A stretch of 8,949 bases of DNA from XYD12-FULL-36-8 sp964391015 (GCA_964391015.1 CAYMKU010000074.1:1-8949), one strand, 5' to 3'. Shown: positions 1 through 6,887, numbered from the stretch's first letter. Translations and numbers: made by a program. The notes: generated by a model not told the origin, from the letters alone.

Positions 1-1
1 C

Positions 2-118
2 GCACAGCTGGAGAAATTGCGCGTAGCCGAAGAAGCGAAGGTTATCGCCGAGTCGGACGATCCCTATAAAGTTGTCAAGGATCTTGGGTGGCTGGCGCCA
101 CCGCTACACTCCCTCTAG
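2..118 (+). CDS. C-terminal end of a gene entering from the left, probably tnsC/tniB-type transposition ATPase (partial)
   Basis: An open frame runs from the window edge to a TAG at 116-118, giving the last 38 residues of a protein. They are charged at first (QLEKLRVAEEAK) and end in DLGWLAPPLHSL. No Walker motif or other diagnostic domain lies in this short piece, so the sequence alone does not identify it. The call is by position: in Tn7-like and Tn5053-like elements the gene directly before tnsD/tniQ is the AAA+ regulator TnsC/TniB, which joins the TniQ target selector to the transposase. The next gene starts 15 nt after this stop, on the same strand and in the same reading frame, as expected for an operon. 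It could instead be any other gene of the element. Confidence 0.5.
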   Translation, partial: AQLEKLRVAEEAKVIAESDDPYKVVKDLGWLAPPLHSL

Positions 119-133
119 CTTCAGCTCGCTACG

Positions 134-1930
134 GTGTACCGCATTGGTCTGCTTCCCCCGCTTCATGAGGAAGAGACTATTGCCAGCTACCTCTCGCGAT
201 CGGTAGCGCTAGGCTCGTATCAAAGCCGCCAGCTGCTTGGGGCTCTGTTAGGGGCTCGTTGGCGACGCCCAGATCCGCTACTTCCCCGCGGCCTTCGAGA
301 CCTCGTCGCAGTCACCGACCAGTTTTCGGGTTTTCCCTCCTTGGTCGAGTGGCGGTCGGCGCACACGCACTTTCAGTACTTCTCGGCGGCGGCCTCCACA
401 AGCAGAGCCACTCTCCTCGCCGCGCAAATGGACTCGGTCGGGTTGGGTGCGCTACGTCCCGTAAAGGCCCTATCAGTCGCTGAATGGACCAATCTACACC
501 CCCGGGTGTGTCCGGAGTGCAGGCAGCGCGACGTCGACACGTGGGGCTACGGCTACATACGTCGCATTGATGTGACGCACTTCATCACCCGCTGCCCTAC
601 CCATGGAGTGCGCCTCTCTCCGCTCTGGAGCCAGCGAACGTTCTTTCATGACGAGTCCTCGCGGACGGTCGACGACTCTCTTACGTTCGCGCGGTTGTCC
701 GCGAGCCTCCTTTGCTTAGCGCCTTCCTCTAGGCGGTTGGAAGTACTCGCTCAAGCTCATGATTTGGCGCCGAAGACCATGCCCCGGGCTAAGCGACTTG
801 CATCTCTCGCCGAACACATCCTAGATAGGTTCAGCGCAGGCTTTGAAGATGCCGCACTGACTTCGCTTGTGACGCAACCAGAGGCAGCGCATCGCTTGGC
901 GGCCCGTGTAATCTCTGAAAGAGCACAAGCGTTTCACCCAGCGATCGTTGCGATCGTGCAAATGCTGCACGACGATGGAGCGCGTGTTCATCCCGAACTG
1001 AAGCAGCGCGCTCGACCGCGAGAACGTTGTTCTCCAGACCCAACGTACCCGCGCGCTCGGGAGCTTCTCTCGGGCGGCGCATCTGTTACGGCGACCGCTA
1101 AGCAGCTGGGAGTGACCGTTCGCTTCGTCCGAGCTGTAGCGCGCGAAATCGGGCAGCCCTTGAAGCGACGCCCTAAGGAGCTCCTGCCTCACTTGTACGA
1201 CCGCGTAGTCGAGATGCTCACGGACGGAATACCGCCAAAGGCTGTTGCGGTCGCGACCAATCTGTCGCTGTCGACGATTTACCGAGTTCGCCAGGATCTA
1301 GCGGAGATTCTGAACCAACGCGACGCCAAGAGGAGACTTGTCCAGATCACAGCGCATAGGCGCGATTGGAAAGCGCATCTCGCGTCGAGTCCCGCCACCA
1401 GCAGCAGGACTGCGCTGCGATATAAGGCGAGGGCGCTATACGCATGGTTATACCGAAACGATAGAGCATGGCTCATGGAGTCTACTAGCGCCGTTGCGTC
1501 AAAGTCCCGCCATATCAATGAAAGGCGTCAATCTCACCTCTTGGACGCAGACGTCGTCCCGCAGCTCACTACTGCTGCGAGACGCCTGAAGCTCGCGGAT
1601 GGTAAGCCTTGTCGCGTGACGTGGTCTCGGATTCTTCGCGCGGCCGGCTTCCACCAGTACATCCGGCCCACGTCGATGCCTGGCTCGACGGCCGCCCAGT
1701 TGAGCGCCCTCGTTGAGTCTGACGCGAGCTTCGTCGCAAGGAGACTCACGTGGGCCATAGATACCCTTGTGTCGACCCATGCCCCGTTGCAGTCCTGGCG
1801 AGTGCTGAAACACTGTGGCCTTCGGAAGGAAACGGTCGAAGCCTCCGGCATTGCAGTCGAGGACCTTATAGTGAGTCGGCTTAATGGGTGTCAGCCGGGG
1901 CGCCTTTCGAGTAGCGGGAGTGGGGACTAG
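134..1930 (+). CDS. tnsD: TnsD-like target-selection protein of the TniQ family (first of two)
   Basis: 598 residues, somewhat longer than Tn7 TnsD (about 508). The N-terminal half is a TniQ domain: it opens directly with LLPPLHEEETIASYLSR, and a zinc-binding signature follows, CPEC at 126-129 and CPTH at 154-157. Two helix-turn-helix-like segments lie in the middle (about 308-340 and 352-390). The segment around 425-447, with ALYAWLYRNDRAWL, resembles the conserved C-terminal region of TnsD proteins. In this family the C-terminal part binds a specific chromosomal attachment site and the N-terminal part recruits TnsC; that role is inferred here. The start is GTG at 134, the first possible start after the in-frame TAG at 116-118. 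No good Shine-Dalgarno precedes it, so coupling to the upstream gene is likely. The attachment site it recognises cannot be told from the sequence. Confidence 0.9.
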   Translation: MYRIGLLPPLHEEETIASYLSRSVALGSYQSRQLLGALLGARWRRPDPLLPRGLRDLVAVTDQFSGFPSLVEWRSAHTHFQYFSAAASTSRATLLAAQMDSVGLGALRPVKALSVAEWTNLHPRVCPECRQRDVDTWGYGYIRRIDVTHFITRCPTHGVRLSPLWSQRTFFHDESSRTVDDSLTFARLSASLLCLAPSSRRLEVLAQAHDLAPKTMPRAKRLASLAEHILDRFSAGFEDAALTSLVTQPEAAHRLAARVISERAQAFHPAIVAIVQMLHDDGARVHPELKQRARPRERCSPDPTYPRARELLSGGASVTATAKQLGVTVRFVRAVAREIGQPLKRRPKELLPHLYDRVVEMLTDGIPPKAVAVATNLSLSTIYRVRQDLAEILNQRDAKRRLVQITAHRRDWKAHLASSPATSSRTALRYKARALYAWLYRNDRAWLMESTSAVASKSRHINERRQSHLLDADVVPQLTTAARRLKLADGKPCRVTWSRILRAAGFHQYIRPTSMPGSTAAQLSALVESDASFVARRLTWAIDTLVSTHAPLQSWRVLKHCGLRKETVEASGIAVEDLIVSRLNGCQPGRLSSSGSGD

Positions 1931-3617
1931 CTTGATACCGAATAACCTCTTCCTGCCCCCGCTCCTTCCGGACGAAAGCGTCTTCGGCTACTTACAACGC
2001 TTGGCGATCTTATCCAACGGAGGGTCGCTGAAGCCTCTCGTTCGTCGCCTCCTGGGAATCAAGATCGTTCAGGCACCCTGGCTGATGCCCTCGCGCCTCG
2101 ACCCTCTAGCCGAGAAGCTTGGAGCGGTAGTAACGAGCGGCGACCACCTTCTTTCGAAACACACGATCTTTCCGGCGCTGAGGCCCTTTCTGGACGTGGC
2201 CAGCCAGCGAATACTTCGGACTCGAATGCTGGGACGTGCCACGTCGATGGGTGGCTACTTCCGAGTGGGGTTGGTACACGCGAGTGCGGAAACTCCTGGC
2301 TCGCGGCAAGCCTACTGCCCGGACTGCGTCGCGGAGGACGAGCGCATCTACGGACTAGCCTACTGGCGTCGCAGCCACCAGTTCCCTTATGTCGTGACCT
2401 GTGGCACGCATGGCACACAGCTTCGTGTCGGCAGCGGGTGTTGCGCTCGAAGTGAACGGACGAGCGCCTACGCGAGCCTTCCCGGTCGAATGTGTGCCTG
2501 CGCGGCACCCGAGGTGTTTCTGGGAAGCGGACTGTCTTCCCAAGCGCTCATTCTCGATGCGCGCGTATCTCGTCTCTTGATGAAGTCTTTGACGTTCGCT
2601 TGGCCCGCCTCCGTCAATCGCAAGGATATTGGTCGCGCTTACCGAAGTGCATTTGAATCAACGGGCTGTTCCAAAGGCGCCTATATGTCGAATGCACGTG
2701 CCGTTGACGACTTTGTGGGTCGGATGGATGAGTCATTGCTCGCTCACTATGGCTGCACTCCTCGGACAGACTCCGGCTGGTTCGTTGACGCCGTTCGCGG
2801 GATCGCGCCTGCCAGCGTGATCAAGAACGCGCTGCTCATCTACCATCTCTTTGGTGACTTGGATGCGGTCGTCAAGGCGGTGTGCCAACTGCCCGCCTTG
2901 AGCGCCGGCGACGGCCCGCGTGGCGGTGCTCTTCCTAATCTACAGCGCATCCCGAGGCCGGTCAGCATCCCGGGAACGCCGGAGTTCGATGCCCGGCGCG
3001 ACGAGTTTCGTGCGCGCCTTCAGGCTTGGATCGCTACCTGCGCGCTACCCAGCCGCACCAACGCGCAACGTGACCTGGGATACGTGCCAATGTGGCTCAG
3101 GGAATTCGACGAGGAATGGTACGACGCCACCCTCCCTAGCGTGCAGAATCGTCATACGGCACAAAGGTCGACTGCCTACTGGGAGATGCGTCGTCACCAG
3201 GCTGACGATGACGGCATCGTTCACGTTCGCAAACGTTTGGCTGAGCTCACGCACCCGGAGGTACGGCCTGTCAGGTTGACGAAAGCCAAGCTACTAGACG
3301 GGCTGAGGAACCCACAAGCGCCTAGGCCTAGAACACTTGAGTTGATTGCCAAGCTCGTTGAGAGCACAGAAACCTACAAAGAACGGCTCGTTCTGTGGAT
3401 CGTCCAGCATCCTGAAGCTATACCGGAGGTTAGAGGAGGCGCGCTTCAATACGCGTACATGTGTACGCACGTCCCAAAGACTCGCATACGAGAACTCTTG
3501 GCCGATGCCCAGGCGCGTCCCGTTGCTACTTTCGAGCGCAATGAGCGCGGCACGATCACCTTCGGGCGAGCGGAGATCGTAGCGCCTTGCGACGAAGAAG
3601 CCGAGGCGCTGACCTAA
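1884..3617 (+). CDS. tniQ: Second TniQ/TnsD-family transposition protein
   Basis: Up to 577 residues. The TniQ core starts at about residue 23 (FLPPLLPDESVFGYL). The zinc-binding signature is CPDC at 145-148 and CGTH at 173-176. Additional cysteines follow (C186, C187, C204, C206). A C-terminal stretch around 389-414 (SRTNAQRDLGYVPMWLREFD) lines up loosely with the SRTALRYKARALYAWLYR region of the preceding TniQ, so the two are distant paralogues. I see no clear double helix-turn-helix like that in the first protein. The ATG at 1884 overlaps the previous gene by 47 nt. GTG at 1920 and TTG at 1932 are alternatives; TTG 1932 lies just after the upstream stop, has a purine-rich GGAGTGGGG six bases upstream and gives an N-terminus typical of the family, so the true start may be there. 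Likely job: a second target selector or partner of the first. Confidence 0.87.
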   Translation: MGVSRGAFRVAGVGTSLIPNNLFLPPLLPDESVFGYLQRLAILSNGGSLKPLVRRLLGIKIVQAPWLMPSRLDPLAEKLGAVVTSGDHLLSKHTIFPALRPFLDVASQRILRTRMLGRATSMGGYFRVGLVHASAETPGSRQAYCPDCVAEDERIYGLAYWRRSHQFPYVVTCGTHGTQLRVGSGCCARSERTSAYASLPGRMCACAAPEVFLGSGLSSQALILDARVSRLLMKSLTFAWPASVNRKDIGRAYRSAFESTGCSKGAYMSNARAVDDFVGRMDESLLAHYGCTPRTDSGWFVDAVRGIAPASVIKNALLIYHLFGDLDAVVKAVCQLPALSAGDGPRGGALPNLQRIPRPVSIPGTPEFDARRDEFRARLQAWIATCALPSRTNAQRDLGYVPMWLREFDEEWYDATLPSVQNRHTAQRSTAYWEMRRHQADDDGIVHVRKRLAELTHPEVRPVRLTKAKLLDGLRNPQAPRPRTLELIAKLVESTETYKERLVLWIVQHPEAIPEVRGGALQYAYMCTHVPKTRIRELLADAQARPVATFERNERGTITFGRAEIVAPCDEEAEALT

Positions 3618-3620
3618 ACG

Positions 3621-3652
3621 CTAGCGCTGAGAACGCATCCTCAGCCCGCTAG
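3621..3652. terminator. Hairpin between convergent tniQ and dam, probable bidirectional terminator
   Basis: The arms CTAGCGCTGAG (3621-3631) and CTCAGC plus GCTAG (3640-3652) form an 11-bp stem with a 2-nt bulge (3646-3647) and an 8-nt loop. It begins 3 nt after the TAA of the second tniQ and includes the TGA of the convergent dam gene (3641-3643). A U-tract is weak on either side, with only TTTA on the minus-strand side, so termination efficiency is uncertain. Position and stem strength support the call. Confidence 0.55.
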
Positions 3653-4546
3653 GACGGTCCAATTTGCAGCCGCTCGGATGCTGTCTGCTCTCCGGCCGGC
3701 AAACAGGGCGGCAATCTCGGAAGCCTGGCCGCGGGCAGATGGCGCGGCGCTTATCGAACGTCTCACCTGCAAAGGTACGATGGTTGCACCCTCATACAGA
3801 GCGCGCGTCTTCAGAAGGTCGTGGTTCGTGATAAGGACAGGAATGCCACTTGCCGCAAGTACCCGCGCGCATTCGGCAAGTCGACAGTGATCGTCCCACC
3901 CGAAGCCGGGCCCTGAGTACTCCGTGAAGCATTCGCGATTGGCGGCGTAAGGTGGGTCACAAAACACTACATCACCGACCTTGGCCATGCTTAGCGTATT
4001 AGCGAAGTCTCCGCAGAGTATTTGCGCGAGCTTAAGCTTCCTCGACCAGGCGAGCATCGTGTCTTTTGGAACGGATGGTTCAGCATTTCGCCGCCCGGCA
4101 GGAACGTTGAACCTTCCCGCAGCGTTGTACCTACACAGTCCGTTGAAGCCGAAATGGTTCAAGTAGATGAACAGCGCCGCACGCTCGGTATTGAGTTCGA
4201 GTTCATTAAAGCGGTCACGCCGTTCGTAGTATTCCTTTCCCGGGCCACTCCCTTTGTCGAAGAGGGGTTCGCATAGCTCCAGCAGTTCCGAGGGGCGATC
4301 TCGAAGCACCGAATAGAGATTGCAGAGGTCCTTGTTCGCGTCGGATAGGAGGTATCCGGTATAGCTGCTTTGCGCGAACAATGCGCCCGCCCCTACGAAT
4401 GGCTCAATGAAACGACCTTCTGTCGCAGGCAAAAGGCTTAGGAGTTGGGCAGCAAGACGTCTCTTTCCACCTGGCCATTTGAGGAACGGTACCGTGCATA
4501 GCGCATGCTTCGGCGCTTCGCCTTCTTCTCTTGGATGCGTGTGCAT
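3641..4546 (-). CDS. dam: Dam-family DNA adenine-N6 methyltransferase (D12 class), solitary
   Basis: 301 residues, close to E. coli Dam (278). It transfers a methyl group from S-adenosylmethionine to adenine N6; the close match to Dam suggests GATC as the site, but this is inferred. Motifs in order: FLKWPGGK (21-28, AdoMet-binding motif X), FIEPFVGAGALF (46-57, motif I), the Dam-like NGLCRYNAAGRFNVP (135-149), catalytic DPPY (197-200, motif IV), ITNHD (239-243) and VRRSIS near 261-266. All core motifs are intact. The start is the ATG at 4544-4546, the only in-frame start between an upstream TAA and motif X; no strong Shine-Dalgarno precedes it, and the codon lies inside an inverted repeat. 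It is convergent with the tniQ operon and sits where Tn7-like elements carry cargo. No intact restriction enzyme is next to it, so it is an orphan methylase or the survivor of a restriction-modification pair. Confidence 0.92.
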   Translation of the reverse strand: MHTHPREEGEAPKHALCTVPFLKWPGGKRRLAAQLLSLLPATEGRFIEPFVGAGALFAQSSYTGYLLSDANKDLCNLYSVLRDRPSELLELCEPLFDKGSGPGKEYYERRDRFNELELNTERAALFIYLNHFGFNGLCRYNAAGRFNVPAGRRNAEPSVPKDTMLAWSRKLKLAQILCGDFANTLSMAKVGDVVFCDPPYAANRECFTEYSGPGFGWDDHCRLAECARVLAASGIPVLITNHDLLKTRALYEGATIVPLQVRRSISAAPSARGQASEIAALFAGRRADSIRAAANWTVLAG

Positions 4547-4552
4547 CCAAGA
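4529..4552. promoter_or_regulatory. Inverted repeat covering the dam start codon
   Basis: The perfect 10-bp arms TCTTGGATGC (4529-4538) and GCATCCAAGA (4543-4552) are separated by GTGT. The ATG of the minus-strand dam gene (4544-4546) falls inside the right arm. As DNA this could be an operator for a dimeric repressor; as RNA it would form a hairpin hiding the start codon. Either would limit methylase expression. The repeat is plain to see; the regulatory role is inferred. Confidence 0.5.
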
Positions 4553-4640
4553 TGTAGAAAATCTGTTTTAGCCTCGCGGCCGCGCCGGCCGAAGCCAGTC
4601 GAAGTCATTGAGCCGGTGTAAGGCCCTCTACTATCTCTGA

Positions 4641-4799
4641 TTACTCGGTAGCAAGCCGCACCACATCGGTCAGTGACTTGTCCCCCTTCGCGGAATTCAC
4701 GAGTCGACTCATAACCGCGAGATTGCCGTCGGCATAGCCACCATCGTTATTGATTCTGTCAATGGACCAGTCCGACAAGAGGTGGCTGGCGGACCCGGC
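4641..4799 (-). pseudogene. Decayed C-terminal fragment resembling an HNH endonuclease
   Basis: An open stretch of 52 codons ends at TAA (4641-4643) and is bounded upstream by an in-frame TGA (4800-4802). It reads WSIDRINNDGGYADGNLAVM followed by SRLVNSAKGDKSL. The pattern D-R-I-x-N, G-Y, G-N-L and N-x-A-K-G matches the C-terminal half of many HNH/McrA-type nucleases, where Asp/His and the later Asn residues form the beta-beta-alpha metal site. There is no start codon before the motif. All three minus-strand frames upstream soon meet stops or lose sense, so the N-terminal half is missing or frameshifted. It lies about 95 bp upstream of dam on the same strand, so a nuclease once paired with the methylase is possible. 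The family call rests on motif memory and is tentative. Confidence 0.45.
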
Positions 4800-5116
4800 T
4801 CATGCCGCGAGGCCGACTGGCCTTGTGCCTTGTAACCAACAAGTTGAGCGACGGCGCGCGCCGACGCGAGCAGCTAGCACCGCGCAATCTCGACCTTCGT
4901 CTTGCCAAAAGAAGATCGCTATACGGTGGAAGGCCAAAGTCCGAAAAATGGCCTTGAAGGGTGCCGCGCAAGAAGTGGGTTGGCGAAGCTATGAATCCCA
5001 GTTGTCGACATCCACGTTGTTAGGCAAGAACGCAGACGAGAGCCTTTATGTGTATATGTCTTGAGGGCTACGGATCTGCGGCCGTATCAAACAGGAAATC
5101 GCATTTGCTTTCGGGT

Positions 5117-5145
5117 GGGGACGGCCGCTGTTCTGGGCCGTCTCC
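5117..5145 (+). terminator. GC-rich hairpin, possible terminator
   Basis: GGGGACGGCC (5117-5126) pairs with GGCCGTCTCC (5136-5145), with one G-U wobble in the RNA and a 9-nt loop. The sequence after it (CTCATTGTC) is not a real U-tract and no intact plus-strand gene ends just before it, so its role is uncertain. Confidence 0.3.
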
Positions 5146-5203
5146 CTCATTGTCAGGTCCGTAGTGGTCAACCTGATGCCCCGGGTGCGGAAGGTTGCGA
5201 TCG

Positions 5204-5232
5204 TTTACACCCTCATTTCAGCGTGACATACA
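5204..5232 (+). promoter_or_regulatory. Weak sigma70-like promoter candidate for the gene at 5303
   Basis: TTTACA (5204-5209, five of six to the -35 consensus) is followed after 17 bp by CATACA (5227-5232, only three of six to the -10). A 12-bp perfect palindrome, GCCGCATGCGGC (5244-5255), lies just downstream and could be an operator or leader hairpin. The match is weak. Confidence 0.2.
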
Positions 5233-5302
5233 CCTATTGCGAAGCCGCATGCGGCCGAAGCAGCGAAGTCTATTTCCAAGAAACTTTGAGAGAGGAACAG
5301 TG

Positions 5303-5731
5303 ATGTCACGCTTCAACTGTGAATTCCGATACGGGCCAATGAGACATTGCAGCAGGCCAGTCGCCTTGCCTTGTTGGCCCCAGCCGGTGCCGCAACAAGT
5401 CGCGCGGTCGATGCTGAGAGGCCACGTCGGTGGACAGCTTGTCTTCGTAGATGCGTTTGGGCGTAGAAGTAAGGTCCGGGCCGCAATGTCACTCAGGGAC
5501 GGAAGGGTGTACGTTCACCCGTCCGGTCAACAGCGTGACGCGGCGGTACCCGCTCGTGGTTGGCCCAACAATCCGAGCGGAGACGGCGAGCTTCAGATTT
5601 GGGGCTTTGGGTGCGTTCCTGTGCGTGATGGAAGGATGCATGGAAGCACTCAGATGGACCTTAGTGAAATCGCGCGTGAGTTCAGACGGCGGGCCGCCAG
5701 CCGTAGTTCCGCTGCGCATAGAGGCCACTAG
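5303..5731 (+). CDS. Hypothetical protein, 142 residues
   Basis: I do not recognise this protein. The ATG at 5303 is preceded by a good Shine-Dalgarno (GAGAGG at 5290-5295, 7 nt spacing), which is why this start is preferred over an in-frame one at 5195. The N-terminus has cysteines at residues 6, 15 and 22 (FNCEFRYGPMRHC, then LPCW). The middle, QLVFVDAFGRRSKVRAAM followed by DGRVYVHPSG, looks like beta-strand folded protein. The end is basic and helical (DLSEIAREFRRR). There is no signal peptide or membrane segment. An upstream short frame ends at TGA 5301-5303, sharing the TGATG junction. The tail after about residue 130 (ASRSSAAHRGH) is low in character, while another frame stays open to 5909, so a frameshift near 5690-5725 is possible. 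It sits in the cargo region, convergent with the gene at 5948-6616. Confidence 0.55.
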   Translation: MSRFNCEFRYGPMRHCSRPVALPCWPQPVPQQVARSMLRGHVGGQLVFVDAFGRRSKVRAAMSLRDGRVYVHPSGQQRDAAVPARGWPNNPSGDGELQIWGFGCVPVRDGRMHGSTQMDLSEIAREFRRRAASRSSAAHRGH

Positions 5732-5878
5732 TACCGGTACGACTTCCGCAGCCGTCAAGGGCTCTTCGCCTGAGGCGGCTGCTCCACAGGAGCTTGGCAT
5801 CAAACAGGATCAGATCGTCAGCTGCCAAGGCGTCGCGCCGGCTTCCAAGCTGCTGAGAAGACTTGGGCGTGATACAAA

Positions 5879-5908
5879 CACCGCACAGGAGAGGTCTCCC
5901 GTGCGGTG
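5879..5908. terminator. Strong hairpin between convergent genes, probable terminator
   Basis: CACCGCAC (5879-5886) pairs with GTGCGGTG (5901-5908), and inside this GGAG (5888-5891) pairs with CTCC (5896-5899), leaving one A/C mismatch and a 4-nt loop. On the minus strand the stem is followed by TTTGTATC, and it lies about 40 nt beyond the stop of the minus-strand gene ending at 5948, so it best fits as the terminator of that gene. It may also stop plus-strand transcription from 5303. Confidence 0.6.
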
Positions 5909-5947
5909 AGCTTAGTAGAAAGTATGCCTAGCGCGACCGACGATACC

Positions 5948-6616
5948 TCAGTGCATCACATGACCAACCGGGTAAGCCGTGGCTGCTCGAAGTGCTCTCA
6001 GCTTACGCTCGTCTGCATCATTTAGCTCCGCGAACCCTTGGTCGATGCTCGGCGACGCTAGCAGCATCACTTCGCACCGCCTTATCCTCGGCACGTCCGC
6101 AATGTCACTTGTGGCGTAGGTTGCCAGGCGGTTAGACCGAATCAGCTGACACGCTGCATCGACGAGTTCCATGCAGTTAGCCTGCTTACCGCAAGTCGCC
6201 GATTGCTTCACTCGAAACGGATTTCCATCCTGGGAAAGACGCAGCAAAGCGAGCGGACTCCCATCTGTAGGTTCGAGAGATATGAGGCCTAGACGTGCTT
6301 CGGACCACTTGTCCAGCATAGCCCAGACCCCAGGTGAATGCGGATCGGCCACCCAGTAAACCTGATTTGCGCCTAGTTGATATCGAAGCGTCACAAAGCG
6401 AACATCTCCTACATCAATGATTCCTGTCCCAAAGCAAGTTGGTTCGACGCTGTCGAACTTCCAATATTTCCGTTCGATTGAAGCGGTGAGGATGGGAATT
6501 CGTCGTTCGCCTTCGCTTAACGACTTGGCATTCGGGAAGTCAGCTGCGCTCTTGATATAGCCACCGCGAATGTGATACTCGTCGACGGCGACTGACGTAA
6601 TAACTGTTGGCTTCAT
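5948..6616 (-). CDS. Hypothetical protein, 222 residues
   Basis: I do not recognise the family. The start ATG (6614-6616) has AGGA seven bases upstream, a good ribosome binding site, and the frame is clean throughout. The N-terminal two thirds alternates short hydrophobic and polar stretches (IIDVGDVRFVTLRYQLG, VYWVADPHSPGVWAMLDKW) typical of a soluble beta-rich fold. A cysteine pair, CGKQANC at 142-148, is followed by CQLI at 156-159. The C-terminus (about 199-212) is a charged helix, LNDADERKLRALRAA. There is no signal peptide, membrane helix or nucleotide-binding motif. It has its own promoter candidate upstream and a terminator-like hairpin downstream, so it is probably a single-gene unit of the cargo region. 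No function can be assigned from the sequence. Confidence 0.7.
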   Translation of the reverse strand: MKPTVITSVAVDEYHIRGGYIKSAADFPNAKSLSEGERRIPILTASIERKYWKFDSVEPTCFGTGIIDVGDVRFVTLRYQLGANQVYWVADPHSPGVWAMLDKWSEARLGLISLEPTDGSPLALLRLSQDGNPFRVKQSATCGKQANCMELVDAACQLIRSNRLATYATSDIADVPRIRRCEVMLLASPSIDQGFAELNDADERKLRALRAATAYPVGHVMH

Positions 6617-6630
6617 CGTTGTGTCCTAGT

Positions 6631-6649
6631 GGAGGGGAAGTGGCCCTCC
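6631..6649 (-). promoter_or_regulatory. Inverted repeat in the leader of the minus-strand gene
   Basis: GGAGGG (6631-6636) and CCCTCC (6644-6649) form a 6-bp GC-rich inverted repeat with a 7-nt spacer. It overlaps the predicted transcription start, 15 bp or more upstream of the ATG, so it could be an operator or leader hairpin. It is short and the role is a guess. Confidence 0.25.
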
Positions 6650-6651
6650 CT

Positions 6652-6679
6652 CGTATAGGCACTCGTTTATATTTGTCCA
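6652..6679 (-). promoter_or_regulatory. Sigma70-like promoter candidate for the minus-strand gene at 5948-6616
   Basis: On the minus strand TGGACA (6674-6679, five of six to the -35) and TATACG (6652-6657, four of six to the -10) are 16 bp apart. Transcription would start near 6645, some 30 nt before the ATG. Confidence 0.35.
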
Positions 6680-6887
6680 CGGGACTGTGTGTTGCTATGC
6701 AAGGTGCGATCGAAAAGCCCGTCAAGAGCCTCGAACGCGTAGCGCTGCGGCAAAGGCAAGAAGACAACCGCGGTCTCCCGTAGGGTCCGCTATGGAGGCA
6801 GGCGTAAGGCGCGCCCCGGAAGCCAGCCGCCCTTCTCGGAACCTGGACTTCGCATAACAAGACCCGGAGATTGCGTCCCCGATAGAC

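Larger units (their letters stand above)
4800..5302. other. About 500 bp without a convincing gene
   Basis: Open frames here are short, start with TTG and are arginine-rich or low in recognisable pattern. The minus strand may hold eroded upstream parts of the HNH-like fragment, but no continuous frame can be rebuilt by eye. The right part contains a hairpin at 5117-5145, a weak promoter candidate at 5204-5232 and a 12-bp palindrome at 5244-5255. No tRNA, repeat array or transposon end is seen. Confidence 0.5.

Noticed and set aside
821..1851. Several minus-strand frames of about 80-120 codons inside the first tniQ gene
   Set aside because: They are shadows of a well-supported gene on the plus strand and have no motifs or start signals.
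4750..5064. A 104-codon plus-strand frame
   Set aside because: It starts with TTG without a ribosome binding site, is arginine-rich with no recognisable pattern, and overlaps the opposite-strand HNH-like fragment that has clear motif content.
5061..5303. An 80-codon plus-strand frame ending in a TGATG overlap with the gene at 5303
   Set aside because: The overlap is suggestive of coupling, but the start is TTG with no good ribosome binding site, the frame contains the hairpin at 5117-5145, and the protein looks like nothing known. It may simply include the leader of the next gene.
5451..5909. A 152-codon plus-strand frame overlapping the hypothetical gene
   Set aside because: Its first half is out of frame with the better-supported gene at 5303 and lacks a ribosome binding site; only its end might be real, which is treated as a possible frameshift.
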